Origin: Bacteroidota bacterium
GTDB taxonomy: Bacteria > Bacteroidota > Ignavibacteria > Kapaibacteriales > UBA961
Assembly: GCA_020852855.1 (NCBI GenBank)
Contig: JADZAA010000115.1
Location: 1 to 42,226, forward strand
Reading direction: 5' to 3'
DNA: 42,226 bases
The notes beneath the pieces are model-generated. The model ran no database searches and was not told the origin of the DNA. It was given only the letters and a program-made list of their open reading frames with translations. Numbering within the stretch: position 1 is the stretch's first letter; every line of letters starts with the position of its first letter. The position numbers were made by a program, and so were the translations under genes. Positions 16,519 through 24,659 of this stretch are shown here, piece by piece.

Positions 16519-17625
16519 TTATTCTGCAAGCGAATGGTCTATTGCCAGACGAGCAATGCAGGCTATACCGCCGCCCGGCAAAGGCTCTATCGCAAGCGTA
16601 CCTCGGCAAAAATCTACTATTTTCTTGCTGATTGCAAGCCCGAGTCCCGAGCCTTGTTGCTCATGCTCTTGCCGCCCGAACTGCATATAACCTCCTATTT
16701 GGCGTATTTCCTCCGGCGACATTCCGCGCCCGCCGCCGCTAATCTCTATGATAAAATTTTGTCCGTCTGTACGCGAAATTATAGAAATATGCGTACCGGA
16801 TTCGGAAAATTTGAAAGCATTATCCGTCAATTCCTCTATGATTTTGCTCAAATGTTCGGGAGCTATCTTAACTGCGGCATCATTGAGCATTATTTTCATG
16901 TCCGCGCTTCTGCCGTAAGACGAAGCGACGGAATTTGCCATAGTTTCTATGATATCTGCCGCGGAATGTGTTGAACTATTGGTAAATTGCTTCAACGCGG
17001 CCGGGTCGCGTGCAAGCAATTCGAGCCGCGAGAACAAGAGAAAATTTTGCACAAGCCTATAAAGCCTACGCCCCGACAGATGAATCTCATCGAGCATTTC
17101 GGTGGCATCTTCCTGCGAGAATTCGGCCCACGATTCTTTGAGCATCTTGCTAAGCCCCAATATACCGTTGAGCGGTGTTAATAATTCATGCGGCAAAGCA
17201 AATGAAAGATTGGCACGGAGCGTATCAATTTTTTCTTGTGTTTTTGCTTTTTCGGCGGTTGACCTGTCCAATCGCACGCGCACCGCCTTAAGCAATTCGT
17301 CAAGTTGGAAAGGCTTGGTCAAATAATCGTCTGCACCCAAATTCATACCTTGCCTTATGTCGGTCTGGTCGGCTTTGGCAGAAAGAAATAAAAACGGCAC
17401 GGTAGAAGTTTCCGGATTGGCGCGTACGGTTTTCAGAACGGCAAAACCGTTCATTTCCGGCATCATAATATCCGAAATAATCAAATCGGGTATTTCTTTT
17501 AGCGCAACAGCCGTACCGATACGCCCGTTTTCAGCCTCAAATACTTCGTATCCGTTTACTGTTAAAATCAAAACTATACCTTCGCGAATGAGGTCTTCAT
17601 CTTCAATCACCAATATTTTATTCAT
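16519..17625 (-). CDS. Receiver-histidine kinase hybrid
   Basis: This 368-residue protein has an N-terminal receiver domain (acidic pocket EDE at 8-10, phospho-acceptor D52, K104 in LTKPF), a short coiled linker, a HisKA helix with H146 in LPHELLTPLNG, and a C-terminal HATPase with an N-box (ELTDNAFKFS) and a G-box (GSGLGLAISKK). Receiver-first kinases can be phosphorylated by another kinase and then change their own output. Its ATG overlaps the stop of the upstream sensor kinase by 4 bp, so that kinase is the obvious partner. No DNA-binding output domain is encoded in the pair. Confidence 0.9.
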   Translation of the reverse strand: MNKILVIEDEDLIREGIVLILTVNGYEVFEAENGRIGTAVALKEIPDLIISDIMMPEMNGFAVLKTVRANPETSTVPFLFLSAKADQTDIRQGMNLGADDYLTKPFQLDELLKAVRVRLDRSTAEKAKTQEKIDTLRANLSFALPHELLTPLNGILGLSKMLKESWAEFSQEDATEMLDEIHLSGRRLYRLVQNFLLFSRLELLARDPAALKQFTNSSTHSAADIIETMANSVASSYGRSADMKIMLNDAAVKIAPEHLSKIIEELTDNAFKFSESGTHISIISRTDGQNFIIEISGGGRGMSPEEIRQIGGYMQFGRQEHEQQGSGLGLAISKKIVDFCRGTLAIEPLPGGGIACIARLAIDHSLAE

Positions 17626-19784
17626 GGTTCTGCTGTCATTTGTTGTACGGGAAGTGAAATGGTAATGGCGGTGCCTTTATTTATGGCCGAGGTAATGTCT
17701 ATTTTTCCGTCGAGAAGTTCTACGGCATTTTTAACTATAGCCATTCCCAAGCCCGTACCGCTTACCGAAATGGCATTGTCGGCACGGCTGAAAGGCTCAA
17801 AAAGCCTGGGCATATATTCCGGTGAAATACCTACGCCCTCATCGGTTACGGTAAATATAAGCGTATCGGGTAAATTTTCAATCGAAAACAGCACAAAAGT
17901 ATTTGAGGGCGAATATTTCAAGGCGTTCGACAGTATGTTCGCCAAAATCCGGCGCGTTACTTTCAGGTCTATTACCGCTTGCTCACTTGTGCCGTAAAAG
18001 TCTGTGCGAATACGTTTGTTGCCCTCTGCAAACGCAATTTCCGCATCTTCGGCCGCTTGTATGCAAAACTCGCGTATGTTGACCGATTGCAGATTTATGG
18101 TCTGTAGGTCATGCTCGGTCTCGCCCAGCAACAACACATCTTCGAGCAACCCCGTAAGTTGTCTTACTCCTATCTCGATATTGTTAAAGTAGCGGTCTTG
18201 TTGCTCTTTCGGCCAATGGTCAGAATAGTTTCGCAGTAATTGGGAATACGATAAAATAGTGGTAAGCGGTGTGCGAAATTCATGCGATACCATTGCCACA
18301 AAATTTGTTTTCAGGTCGTTAATCTGTCGCTCTTTTTCAAGAGCAACCTGCGCTTTATGCTGCGCTTGACGAATTTCCGTCAGGTCTACTACTGCATGCG
18401 CACTGATTTTATCGCCGTTGTTCATAAACAGCGATGATGTTGATATGCGAATGTCGAGTGCGTTGCCGGTGCGATCCATTATCGAGAATTCCCGCGTTGA
18501 CCCGGCCCTGTCGCTTGCCATAAACTCATTGTATAATCTACGTGTGGGCTGCCGCTGTTCTTCGGCAAGAATCAATTCTATCGGTTGCCCTAAAATTTCG
18601 TCTTTTGTGCAGGAAAACATAGCACAATAAGCGTCGTTAACGCGCAGAAAGACACCTTTGGAATCAATTACGCACAATCCTATATCAATAATATCGAAAA
18701 TTACTCCGAACAGCCTTTCGCGCTCTTCGAGGGCAAATTCGGAGCGTTCGCGCGCTTCAATTTCATGGGCAAGTTTGGCTATAATTTCCTGCAATTCTTC
18801 GGTACGCCGACTAACGTTATCCTCTAATTCTTCATTGATTCTTTCGAGTCGTCGCTCTGTGGCTTTGCGTTCGGAAATATCGAAAAACGTAAGCAACAAT
18901 AAAGTTCGTCGGTCGAAAATTACTGTTGCAGCCGATTGAATGACGGGAATTTCGCGCCCGTCTGCGGTGCGTATATTTTTTTCTCTGTCGTAATACAACA
19001 TAGACAGATAGTTCATCGCCAAAATATCTTGGCTTAAATCTTCAAAAAAATCATCGGCATTTTTTCCAGCCAAAGGTTCGGGCAAGCTGTTCAACACTTC
19101 TACGGCGGCAGGATTGGCATATTCTATCGTGTGGGTGTCCGGCGCAACCAATACAATACCCGAATGAACATAGTCAATTATGGCCTCGTATTCAGTCTTG
19201 ATTTTCTGCAATTCAAGTGTACGAACGGCTACTCGTTGTTCTGTAAGGCTTTCCAGATTCGTTACCTGTCGTTGCAACGTTAAGTTCTCTATACGAAGCA
19301 CAAGCGCAAGCCCGGCACTTTGCAGCAGCATCAAACGCTCCGGCGATATTTGCGGCGGTGTTTGATTGAAATATACAACGATAACTCCCGACATATTCAG
19401 CCCGACGACGAGCGGTATGCCGAGTGCCGCAACCACTGTTTCGTTCTCCGATTTAAGTTCGTGTATAGTAGGCAAAGGATGCCGAAGCACGGCTGCCGTT
19501 ACGCCGTCATCAGTCAAATTCCGAAAAAGTGTTTCGGCGCCGGTAAATTCACTGTCCGGCTGGGCGGCTATAAGTCGGAAAGGGTGCTTGTATTCGTCCG
19601 CAAGGTACAATGCAGTCATATATTGCAACGGTATGGCTGCAAATACTTTCATGCTCGAGTCAATAATATCGGCAAGGTCGTGCGGCAACTCAACGTTGCC
19701 GATAAATTTGCCGAATGCCGTGTCGAACGTTTCCCAAGAGGTCGGGCTGTTCGTATTATGTATAGTCTGATTTTCCAAGAACAA
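17622..19784 (-). CDS. GAF-PAS-PAS sensor histidine kinase
   Basis: The 720-residue protein has a GAF-like region (about 30-165), a coiled coil, a PAS domain (about 200-305), a second coiled coil (305-355), a second PAS (about 355-475), HisKA with H501 in MVSHEFRTPL, and a C-terminal HATPase with DEGVGIS and GTGLGMAI. It has no membrane segment, so it should sense a cytoplasmic signal. The first start available is a TTG at 19784 with no good ribosome site; the next Met is at residue 45, inside the GAF region. It heads the operon with the receiver-kinase, overlapping it by ATGA. Confidence 0.9.
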   Translation of the reverse strand: MFLENQTIHNTNSPTSWETFDTAFGKFIGNVELPHDLADIIDSSMKVFAAIPLQYMTALYLADEYKHPFRLIAAQPDSEFTGAETLFRNLTDDGVTAAVLRHPLPTIHELKSENETVVAALGIPLVVGLNMSGVIVVYFNQTPPQISPERLMLLQSAGLALVLRIENLTLQRQVTNLESLTEQRVAVRTLELQKIKTEYEAIIDYVHSGIVLVAPDTHTIEYANPAAVEVLNSLPEPLAGKNADDFFEDLSQDILAMNYLSMLYYDREKNIRTADGREIPVIQSAATVIFDRRTLLLLTFFDISERKATERRLERINEELEDNVSRRTEELQEIIAKLAHEIEARERSEFALEERERLFGVIFDIIDIGLCVIDSKGVFLRVNDAYCAMFSCTKDEILGQPIELILAEEQRQPTRRLYNEFMASDRAGSTREFSIMDRTGNALDIRISTSSLFMNNGDKISAHAVVDLTEIRQAQHKAQVALEKERQINDLKTNFVAMVSHEFRTPLTTILSYSQLLRNYSDHWPKEQQDRYFNNIEIGVRQLTGLLEDVLLLGETEHDLQTINLQSVNIREFCIQAAEDAEIAFAEGNKRIRTDFYGTSEQAVIDLKVTRRILANILSNALKYSPSNTFVLFSIENLPDTLIFTVTDEGVGISPEYMPRLFEPFSRADNAISVSGTGLGMAIVKNAVELLDGKIDITSAINKGTAITISLPVQQMTAEP

Positions 19785-19801
19785 TATTTAGGCAGTTACA
19801 C

Positions 19802-19840
19802 AAAAAGTCTGAAATTTACTTTGAGAAACAGAGACTTTTT
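19802..19840 (-). terminator. Hairpin terminator of the HDOD operon
   Basis: AAAAAGTCT and AGACTTTTT form 9-bp arms around a 21-nt loop. On the minus strand the stem ends in a T run about 55 bp after the HDOD stop and before the kinase start, separating the two transcription units. The stem is AT-rich, so efficiency is uncertain. Confidence 0.45.
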
Positions 19841-19894
19841 CATTACGGTATTTTCTTCTGTTCAACAGTCCGATACTTTGCACGCATTCTCAGA

Positions 19895-20740
19895 TTACAG
19901 TTGCAAAGAGTCGAGGGTTCCTTCGTAGTCTTGAATTATCTGTTCTTGCAGTTTTGTAAATATATTATCGGGCAGACTCAGCGTTTTCCACGCTATTTCG
20001 TTCGGCTCCGGAACAATTTCTTCCGACGACGAACCGAATCCGAACATTTGCGCCGATATCGAGGCTATATGAACGGCGGCCACGAGCTCGTCGGGTTTAT
20101 CGTCGTTCATTCCGGTATGCGCATATCGAATAACGGCTCGAATTGGCGGCGGCATTTTCCATTGCTCGGCCAGAAGTTCGCCCAAAGCATTATGCGAGAT
20201 ACCTACCGTTTCTTTCAAGGCTGACCTTAGCGTTATCTTTCGCAAAGCAACGGTTTGTAATGCTTGCGAGAACTCTTCGGGGGCGCATTGATACAGCAGT
20301 AATTTACCCAAGTCATGCAGAATTCCACCCAAGAAACAATGCTCCAGCCCTTTGCGGCCGGCTTCGCGGGCAAGAGCGCGCGCAATTACTCCTACTGCCG
20401 CCGAATATTTCCAAAACTCTACCGGATTGAAATATGCGGAAATTCTCACATTAGAGAACACATCTAAAATTGCCAGCGCGGCCACAAGATTTTTCACTTC
20501 CGCAAAGCCCATATACATAATGGCTTTATTCACGCTGTCGATGCGCCCCGAATACCCGTAAATCGGCGAGTTTGCCGCTTTAAGCACACGCGCCGCAGCC
20601 GCTTGGTCGCTGGATATAACAGCAGCCACATCGGCGGCAGAGGAATTCGGATTATTCATCGCTTCGGTTAAAGCAGTATAAACCGTAGGTAATGTCCTAA
20701 ATTCATCTATTCTTTGTAATATTTTTTCTGCTGTTATCAT
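19895..20740 (-). CDS. HDOD-domain signalling protein
   Basis: The 281-residue protein is a single HDOD domain, related to HD phosphohydrolases but lacking a full metal site. Typical blocks are LPTVYTALTEAMNNP near the N-terminus, ISSDQAAAARVLKAANSP, and GGILHDLGKLLLY. HDOD proteins act in signal networks as scaffolds or regulators; the function here is not known. Its ATG overlaps the upstream small gene by 4 bp, indicating a two-gene unit. Confidence 0.88.
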   Translation of the reverse strand: MITAEKILQRIDEFRTLPTVYTALTEAMNNPNSSAADVAAVISSDQAAAARVLKAANSPIYGYSGRIDSVNKAIMYMGFAEVKNLVAALAILDVFSNVRISAYFNPVEFWKYSAAVGVIARALAREAGRKGLEHCFLGGILHDLGKLLLYQCAPEEFSQALQTVALRKITLRSALKETVGISHNALGELLAEQWKMPPPIRAVIRYAHTGMNDDKPDELVAAVHIASISAQMFGFGSSSEEIVPEPNEIAWKTLSLPDNIFTKLQEQIIQDYEGTLDSLQL

Positions 20741-21096
20741 CTGCCGCCGTCCAATTGTTCTTCTCTAAGTATTTTCCACGCCTGCATTCTAATCGCCGCC
20801 TTGAACAAATCGTTCTCGATGGGGCCGCGCGGATTCCAAAAAACCCGCTTCCGTAAATATTTTAGACCGCGTTCGAGCAATTCCGGCGTTAAGCGTTGCC
20901 ACAGCGGCTCAGAATTTTGGGCTTTTCCATGAATAGACACAAATAAAATTCCCCAAATTTTGAACAATCCCAAGTGTTGTTCTTCAATTTTAGTTTCGGC
21001 CGGCAGCAGTAAACGCCCGAAACCGTTAATAAGCGGTTGCGCAAGCGCCATACCCGCCCTTACTTCGCCTATTGGTATTACGGACTGATTCTTCAT
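20737..21096 (-). CDS. Small protein resembling the HD-GYP accessory module
   Basis: This 119-residue protein has no signal peptide or membrane segment. Residues 6-55 (VIPIGEVRAGMALAQPLI, then GRLLLPAETKI) follow the pattern of the DUF3391-like module that precedes many HD-GYP domains: a hydrophobic V, L-x-x-GM, then G-x-x-L-L and a polar turn. Here it stands alone and is coupled by ATGA overlap to the HDOD gene. A similar module ends the HD-GYP protein at 26997-27845. I infer a binding or scaffolding partner for the HDOD protein. The last 50 residues match nothing I know. Confidence 0.6.
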   Translation of the reverse strand: MKNQSVIPIGEVRAGMALAQPLINGFGRLLLPAETKIEEQHLGLFKIWGILFVSIHGKAQNSEPLWQRLTPELLERGLKYLRKRVFWNPRGPIENDLFKAAIRMQAWKILREEQLDGGR

Positions 21097-21517
21097 AGCA
21101 GAGAACCCAAGTAGTTGAAATATAATTTATCAATAGATGTTATATGTTGTATTTTTTACCGAATTTTCATTTATCGGGCAATTGCAAAACAATAAAAACC
21201 GCAAATAAATCCAATCTGAGCGATATGCTTAAACTTCGGTTAATCGCTCGTCTTGATGTATAATTATCAAAGATTTTAAATTTGAAGCCCTCATTAAATT
21301 TCGCTGCGTCTATTCTTTTTCACGGATATTATCTCGCTCTATTGCCGGAAATATCGTAAACTCAATAAATAAAAACGCCAAATTAAGTGGGTTATTCTTT
21401 ATTTTTGATTGCAATGCAAAATGCTTTTTGAGTAAAATATTAAGCTCCGTATTCAAGAAGTGCCGTACATGGAAGCCCGAAACTTAAAATTTAAAACGTC
21501 GTAACTCATTGTTATCT
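21097..21517. other. Intergenic region with one strong hairpin
   Basis: This AT-rich 421-bp gap lies between two divergent genes. No reading frame looks coding. The hairpin at 21218-21249 is the only structure found. Promoters for both flanking genes must lie here, but no exact TTTG-N20-TAnnTTTG pair is visible. Confidence 0.5.
21218..21249 (+). other. Hairpin with cUUCGg tetraloop
   Basis: GAGCGAT (21218-21224) pairs with ATCGCTC (21243-21249). Inside, a shorter AT-rich stem closes on CTTCGG, an exceptionally stable RNA tetraloop on the plus strand. No T run follows. It could be part of a leader RNA of the MFS gene 270 bp downstream. Confidence 0.4.
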
Positions 21518-22870
21518 ATGCAAAACGAACAATTCCGCAAAAAGATGCTGCACGGTTGGTATTTTTACGATTGGGCCAACTCCGCATACGCTCTTGTAAT
21601 CAATGCGACGATGTTCCCGATTTATTATTCTATGGCGGCACGCAACGGCGATAGCGATTACGTGCAATTTATGGGCCAAACATTTCTTAACTCCGCATTA
21701 TACTCCTATGTAATTGCTCTTTCGTTTATAGTTATTTCCATACTTACGCCGTTACTTGGCGGAATAGCCGATTATTCGGGCTCGAAGAAATTGTTCATGC
21801 GGTCCTTTTGCTGCTTGGGTTCGGCGGCCTGCGTAGGATTGGCATTTTTTAACAGCGGAAACTTGGGCTACGGATTGCTGTGCTCGGCAATTGCAAACAT
21901 TGGGTTCAGCGGCAGTTTAGTGTTCTATAACGCTTATTTGCCCGAAATTGCCGAACAAGATGAGCAAGACGAGGCAAGTGCAAAAGGTTATGCAATGGGC
22001 TATGCGGGCAGCTCGCTGTTGCTTATCGGTTGTTTGATTGCGATTATGAAGCCCGAATTTCTGGGATTAAGTCGTTCAGCCGATACTTCCGATGCAGATT
22101 GGTTTGCTGCGGTCGCACCATTTTCTTTTGCGGCCGTGGGAATTTGGTGGGCAGGATTTGCTCAAATCACTTTTGCGCGGCTTCCTCGCGGCGGCGTTCG
22201 AACGCACGACGGTTCGGCGATTATCTACAAAGGCTTCCGCGAACTGGCCAAAGTGTGGCGAGCCTTACGAAAGCAAAAGGTGCTCAAGTTGTTTTTAACG
22301 TCGTTTTTTTTCTTCAGCATGGGAGTTCAGACCATTCTGCTGTTGGCAACGCTTTTTGGTAAGAACGAGATAGGCGTTAAATCCGGCGATTTGATTGCAA
22401 CAATTCTTATTATTCAATTTGTGGCAATAGCCGGCGCGTGGCTATTTGCAAAACTTTCCGCAATACTCGGCAAAGGGCGAATAGCCGGAATAGGCAATGT
22501 TCGTGCCTTAATTATTGCCGTCGTTATATGGATAGGAATATGTTTCGGTACCTATTTTGTGAACTCAACGCTCGGATTCTTCATAGATGCAGCCGCAGTT
22601 GGCTTGGTTATGGGCGGCATCCAATCGCTGGCACGCTCCGCTTATTCCAAGCTTTTACCCGAAACCGACGACCACGCCTCATATTTCAGCTTTATGGACG
22701 TATGCGAAAAAGTTGGTATAGTTATCGGTATGTTTTCCTACGGGGCAATAGCCGACTTCACCGGTTCAATGCGTAACGCAATAGCCGCTCTCGCGCTGTT
22801 TTTTACCGTAGGACTGATTATGCTTCTGCTTACAAAGAAAAATCTGCAAAAAGGCATAGCCAAGTCATAA
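21518..22870 (+). CDS. UMF1-family MFS transporter
   Basis: The 450-residue protein has about twelve membrane helices and the family opening GWYFYDWANSAYALVINATMFPIYY, which marks the UMF1/Atg22-like branch of the major facilitator superfamily. PLLGGIADYSGSKK after helix 3 is the usual MFS loop, repeated in the second half near SYGAIADFTGS. Substrates are not established for bacterial members; a few are annotated as nutrient or amino acid efflux by analogy with Atg22. I start at the ATG at 21518; a TTG three codons earlier is in frame. It has no obvious operon partner. Confidence 0.88.
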   Translation: MQNEQFRKKMLHGWYFYDWANSAYALVINATMFPIYYSMAARNGDSDYVQFMGQTFLNSALYSYVIALSFIVISILTPLLGGIADYSGSKKLFMRSFCCLGSAACVGLAFFNSGNLGYGLLCSAIANIGFSGSLVFYNAYLPEIAEQDEQDEASAKGYAMGYAGSSLLLIGCLIAIMKPEFLGLSRSADTSDADWFAAVAPFSFAAVGIWWAGFAQITFARLPRGGVRTHDGSAIIYKGFRELAKVWRALRKQKVLKLFLTSFFFFSMGVQTILLLATLFGKNEIGVKSGDLIATILIIQFVAIAGAWLFAKLSAILGKGRIAGIGNVRALIIAVVIWIGICFGTYFVNSTLGFFIDAAAVGLVMGGIQSLARSAYSKLLPETDDHASYFSFMDVCEKVGIVIGMFSYGAIADFTGSMRNAIAALALFFTVGLIMLLLTKKNLQKGIAKS

Positions 22871-22916
22871 AGAAAGGACGCTTTGCGCAAGCCTGCAATA
22901 TTTTATCCGCTTGCAC

Positions 22917-22948
22917 TTCGTCGAATTTGGAATTTTACTGTAAATTTG
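22917..22948 (+). promoter_or_regulatory. Candidate promoter of the paaA-like gene
   Basis: TTCG at 22917-22920 (one mismatch to TTTG) is followed after 20 bp by TAAATTTG at 22941-22948. The ATG is 39 bp downstream of the box, with AGGA before it. Confidence 0.45.
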
Positions 22949-22987
22949 TAAAAAACATATTTTTACCAACTTTTTCAGGACAATCTC

Positions 22988-23974
22988 ATGTACGGAAATT
23001 TAACCGTTATTGACAGCGATGAGCAAGCGCGTTTGCTTGATGAAAACCCCGAAAAACTGCGTCAGTTCGAGGAGCGAATTGCTCGCGGCGAAAAAATAGA
23101 GCCGCAGCATTGGATGCCGAAAGAATATCGCCGACAACTTATCCGTATGATAGAGCAACACGCGCACTCGGAAATTATAGGCGCGTTACCCGAAGGCACA
23201 TGGATAACCCGTGCGCCCGGCTTCCGCAGAAAAATGGCTCTTATGGCAAAAGTGCAAGACGAAGTAGGCCACGCACAACTTCTGTATAATGCCGCAGAAA
23301 CTCTGGGCAAGCCACGCGAGCAAATGATAAACGATTTGCTTTCCGGCAAATCAAAATATTCCAATGTGTTCAATTATCCTGCAAAAACTTGGGCAGATAC
23401 TGCCGTAATCGCTTGGCTTATAGACGCTTCTGCAATTATCAATCAAGTTGCCAACTCAAAAGGCAGCTACGGCCCCTACGCACGGGCTTTGGAACGGATA
23501 TGCCAAGAAGAGTCGTTTCACCTGCGATACGGCTACGACAGTGTTGTAACGTTGGCAACCGGTACAAAAAACCAACGAGCAATGGTTCAAGATGCACTTA
23601 ATCGCTGGTGGCGACCGGTTATGCACTTTTTTGGTCCGCCGGATTCAACAAGCGAACATACCCAAATTCTGATGCGCTGGAAAGTAAAAATGGCCAGCAA
23701 CGACGATATGCGGCAGCAATTCTTTAATCAATATGTGCCCAAAATACGCGAAATCGGACTTGTAATTCCTGATGCCCAACTTGCCAAAGACAAGGAAACC
23801 GGCAAATGGACTTACGGCGATCCCGATTGGAGCGAATTTTTCCGAGTTATCAAAGGCGACGGGCCTTGCAATAAAGAACGGCTTGCCGTTCGCCGTGCCG
23901 CCGAAGAAAACGGTGCGTGGGTACGTCGTGCCTTGCGTGCTCCCGAGGCTCGCTACGCTGTGCCGCTTTCGTAA
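22988..23974 (+). CDS. paaA: PaaA-like phenylacetyl-CoA epoxidase catalytic subunit
   Basis: The 328-residue protein matches the diiron subunit of the phenylacetyl-CoA ring epoxidase. Ligand motifs of the ferritin-like fold are visible: [10 protein letters not shown] (E-x-x-H) and EESFHLRYG (second E-x-x-H), with [12 protein letters not shown] and the PPDSTSEHT segment also typical. In the known pathway PaaA works with PaaC as partner, PaaB, and the PaaE reductase. None of these genes adjoins it: the next feature is a terminator. So it may act with partners encoded elsewhere, or it may be a solo diiron oxygenase with another job. AGGA 8 nt upstream supports the ATG. Confidence 0.9.
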   Translation: MYGNLTVIDSDEQARLLDENPEKLRQFEERIARGEKIEPQHWMPKEYRRQLIRMIEQHAHSEIIGALPEGTWITRAPGFRRKMALMAKVQDEVGHAQLLYNAAETLGKPREQMINDLLSGKSKYSNVFNYPAKTWADTAVIAWLIDASAIINQVANSKGSYGPYARALERICQEESFHLRYGYDSVVTLATGTKNQRAMVQDALNRWWRPVMHFFGPPDSTSEHTQILMRWKVKMASNDDMRQQFFNQYVPKIREIGLVIPDAQLAKDKETGKWTYGDPDWSEFFRVIKGDGPCNKERLAVRRAAEENGAWVRRALRAPEARYAVPLS

Positions 23975-24003
23975 TTTCAGGGCAGTATCAGGCAATAACA
24001 AAA

Positions 24004-24029
24004 AAACCGCCGAAAGGCGGTTTTTTTTT
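24004..24029 (+). terminator. Intrinsic terminator after paaA
   Basis: AAACCGCC-GAAA-GGCGGTTT is a perfect 8-bp stem with a GNRA-type loop, followed by a run of T. It lies 30 bp after the paaA stop and shows that paaA is the last gene of its transcript. Confidence 0.9.
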
Positions 24030-24058
24030 GTTATACCCGACAAGCTGATTGTTGCGGT

Positions 24059-24658
24059 TTACAGTTCTAATTGGAATCTCACGACTACGTCGAAACGACT
24101 GTCTATATGCGGAAAATATCCAGAACCGCCGGAAATTATTTTGCCGTACTCGGCTATTGTATAAAAATCGGGCGGATTTTTCTTTGTAATCGCTTCGGCC
24201 ACCTTGGCTACTTCGTCCGGTACGGGAATAACGTGCGGAATACGGTAATAATCTTTTACTCTGACGTTCTTGAACTCGCCTAACAAGTATTTTTTTATGG
24301 TGCCGCCGTCATAGTAGTACAGATGATAGCGCACGTATTCGAATTGTACGGAATCCGGCGGCGGATCGCCCGGGCCTACGCGAACGGAGTCTATCCAATA
24401 GGCAAATTGATAGAAAGAAGATGATTTTATTTTCTCCTTGTTATCGCGATATTCCTTGTATTTGTTCAGATCTGTATAATCTGTACTTGTGTCCGGTGCG
24501 TGCTTTTCGCGCCACTTGGCCACAAAATACAGCGGAAGCTGAATATTGTATTTGCTTACGGCATCAATAGTTTCGTTATAACAACCCGAAAGCAGCACGG
24601 GCAGCAGGAATCCGGCAAAAATCAGAGCGACAATCCCTGTTTTCAATATATTTTTCAT
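24059..24658 (-). CDS. Predicted outer-envelope lipoprotein
   Basis: The 199-residue protein begins with a lipoprotein signal: basic start, hydrophobic stretch and LLSGC lipobox, with the lipidated Cys at residue 26. The mature part is rich in Tyr, Asp and Lys and carries no motif I recognise. I use the ATG at 24658, which directly precedes the signal; upstream in-frame codons overlap the preceding gene. It starts 1 nt after the stop of the barrel gene, so the two are translated together and probably work together at the outer membrane. Confidence 0.75.
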   Translation of the reverse strand: MKNILKTGIVALIFAGFLLPVLLSGCYNETIDAVSKYNIQLPLYFVAKWREKHAPDTSTDYTDLNKYKEYRDNKEKIKSSSFYQFAYWIDSVRVGPGDPPPDSVQFEYVRYHLYYYDGGTIKKYLLGEFKNVRVKDYYRIPHVIPVPDEVAKVAEAITKKNPPDFYTIAEYGKIISGGSGYFPHIDSRFDVVVRFQLEL

Positions 24659-24659
24659 T

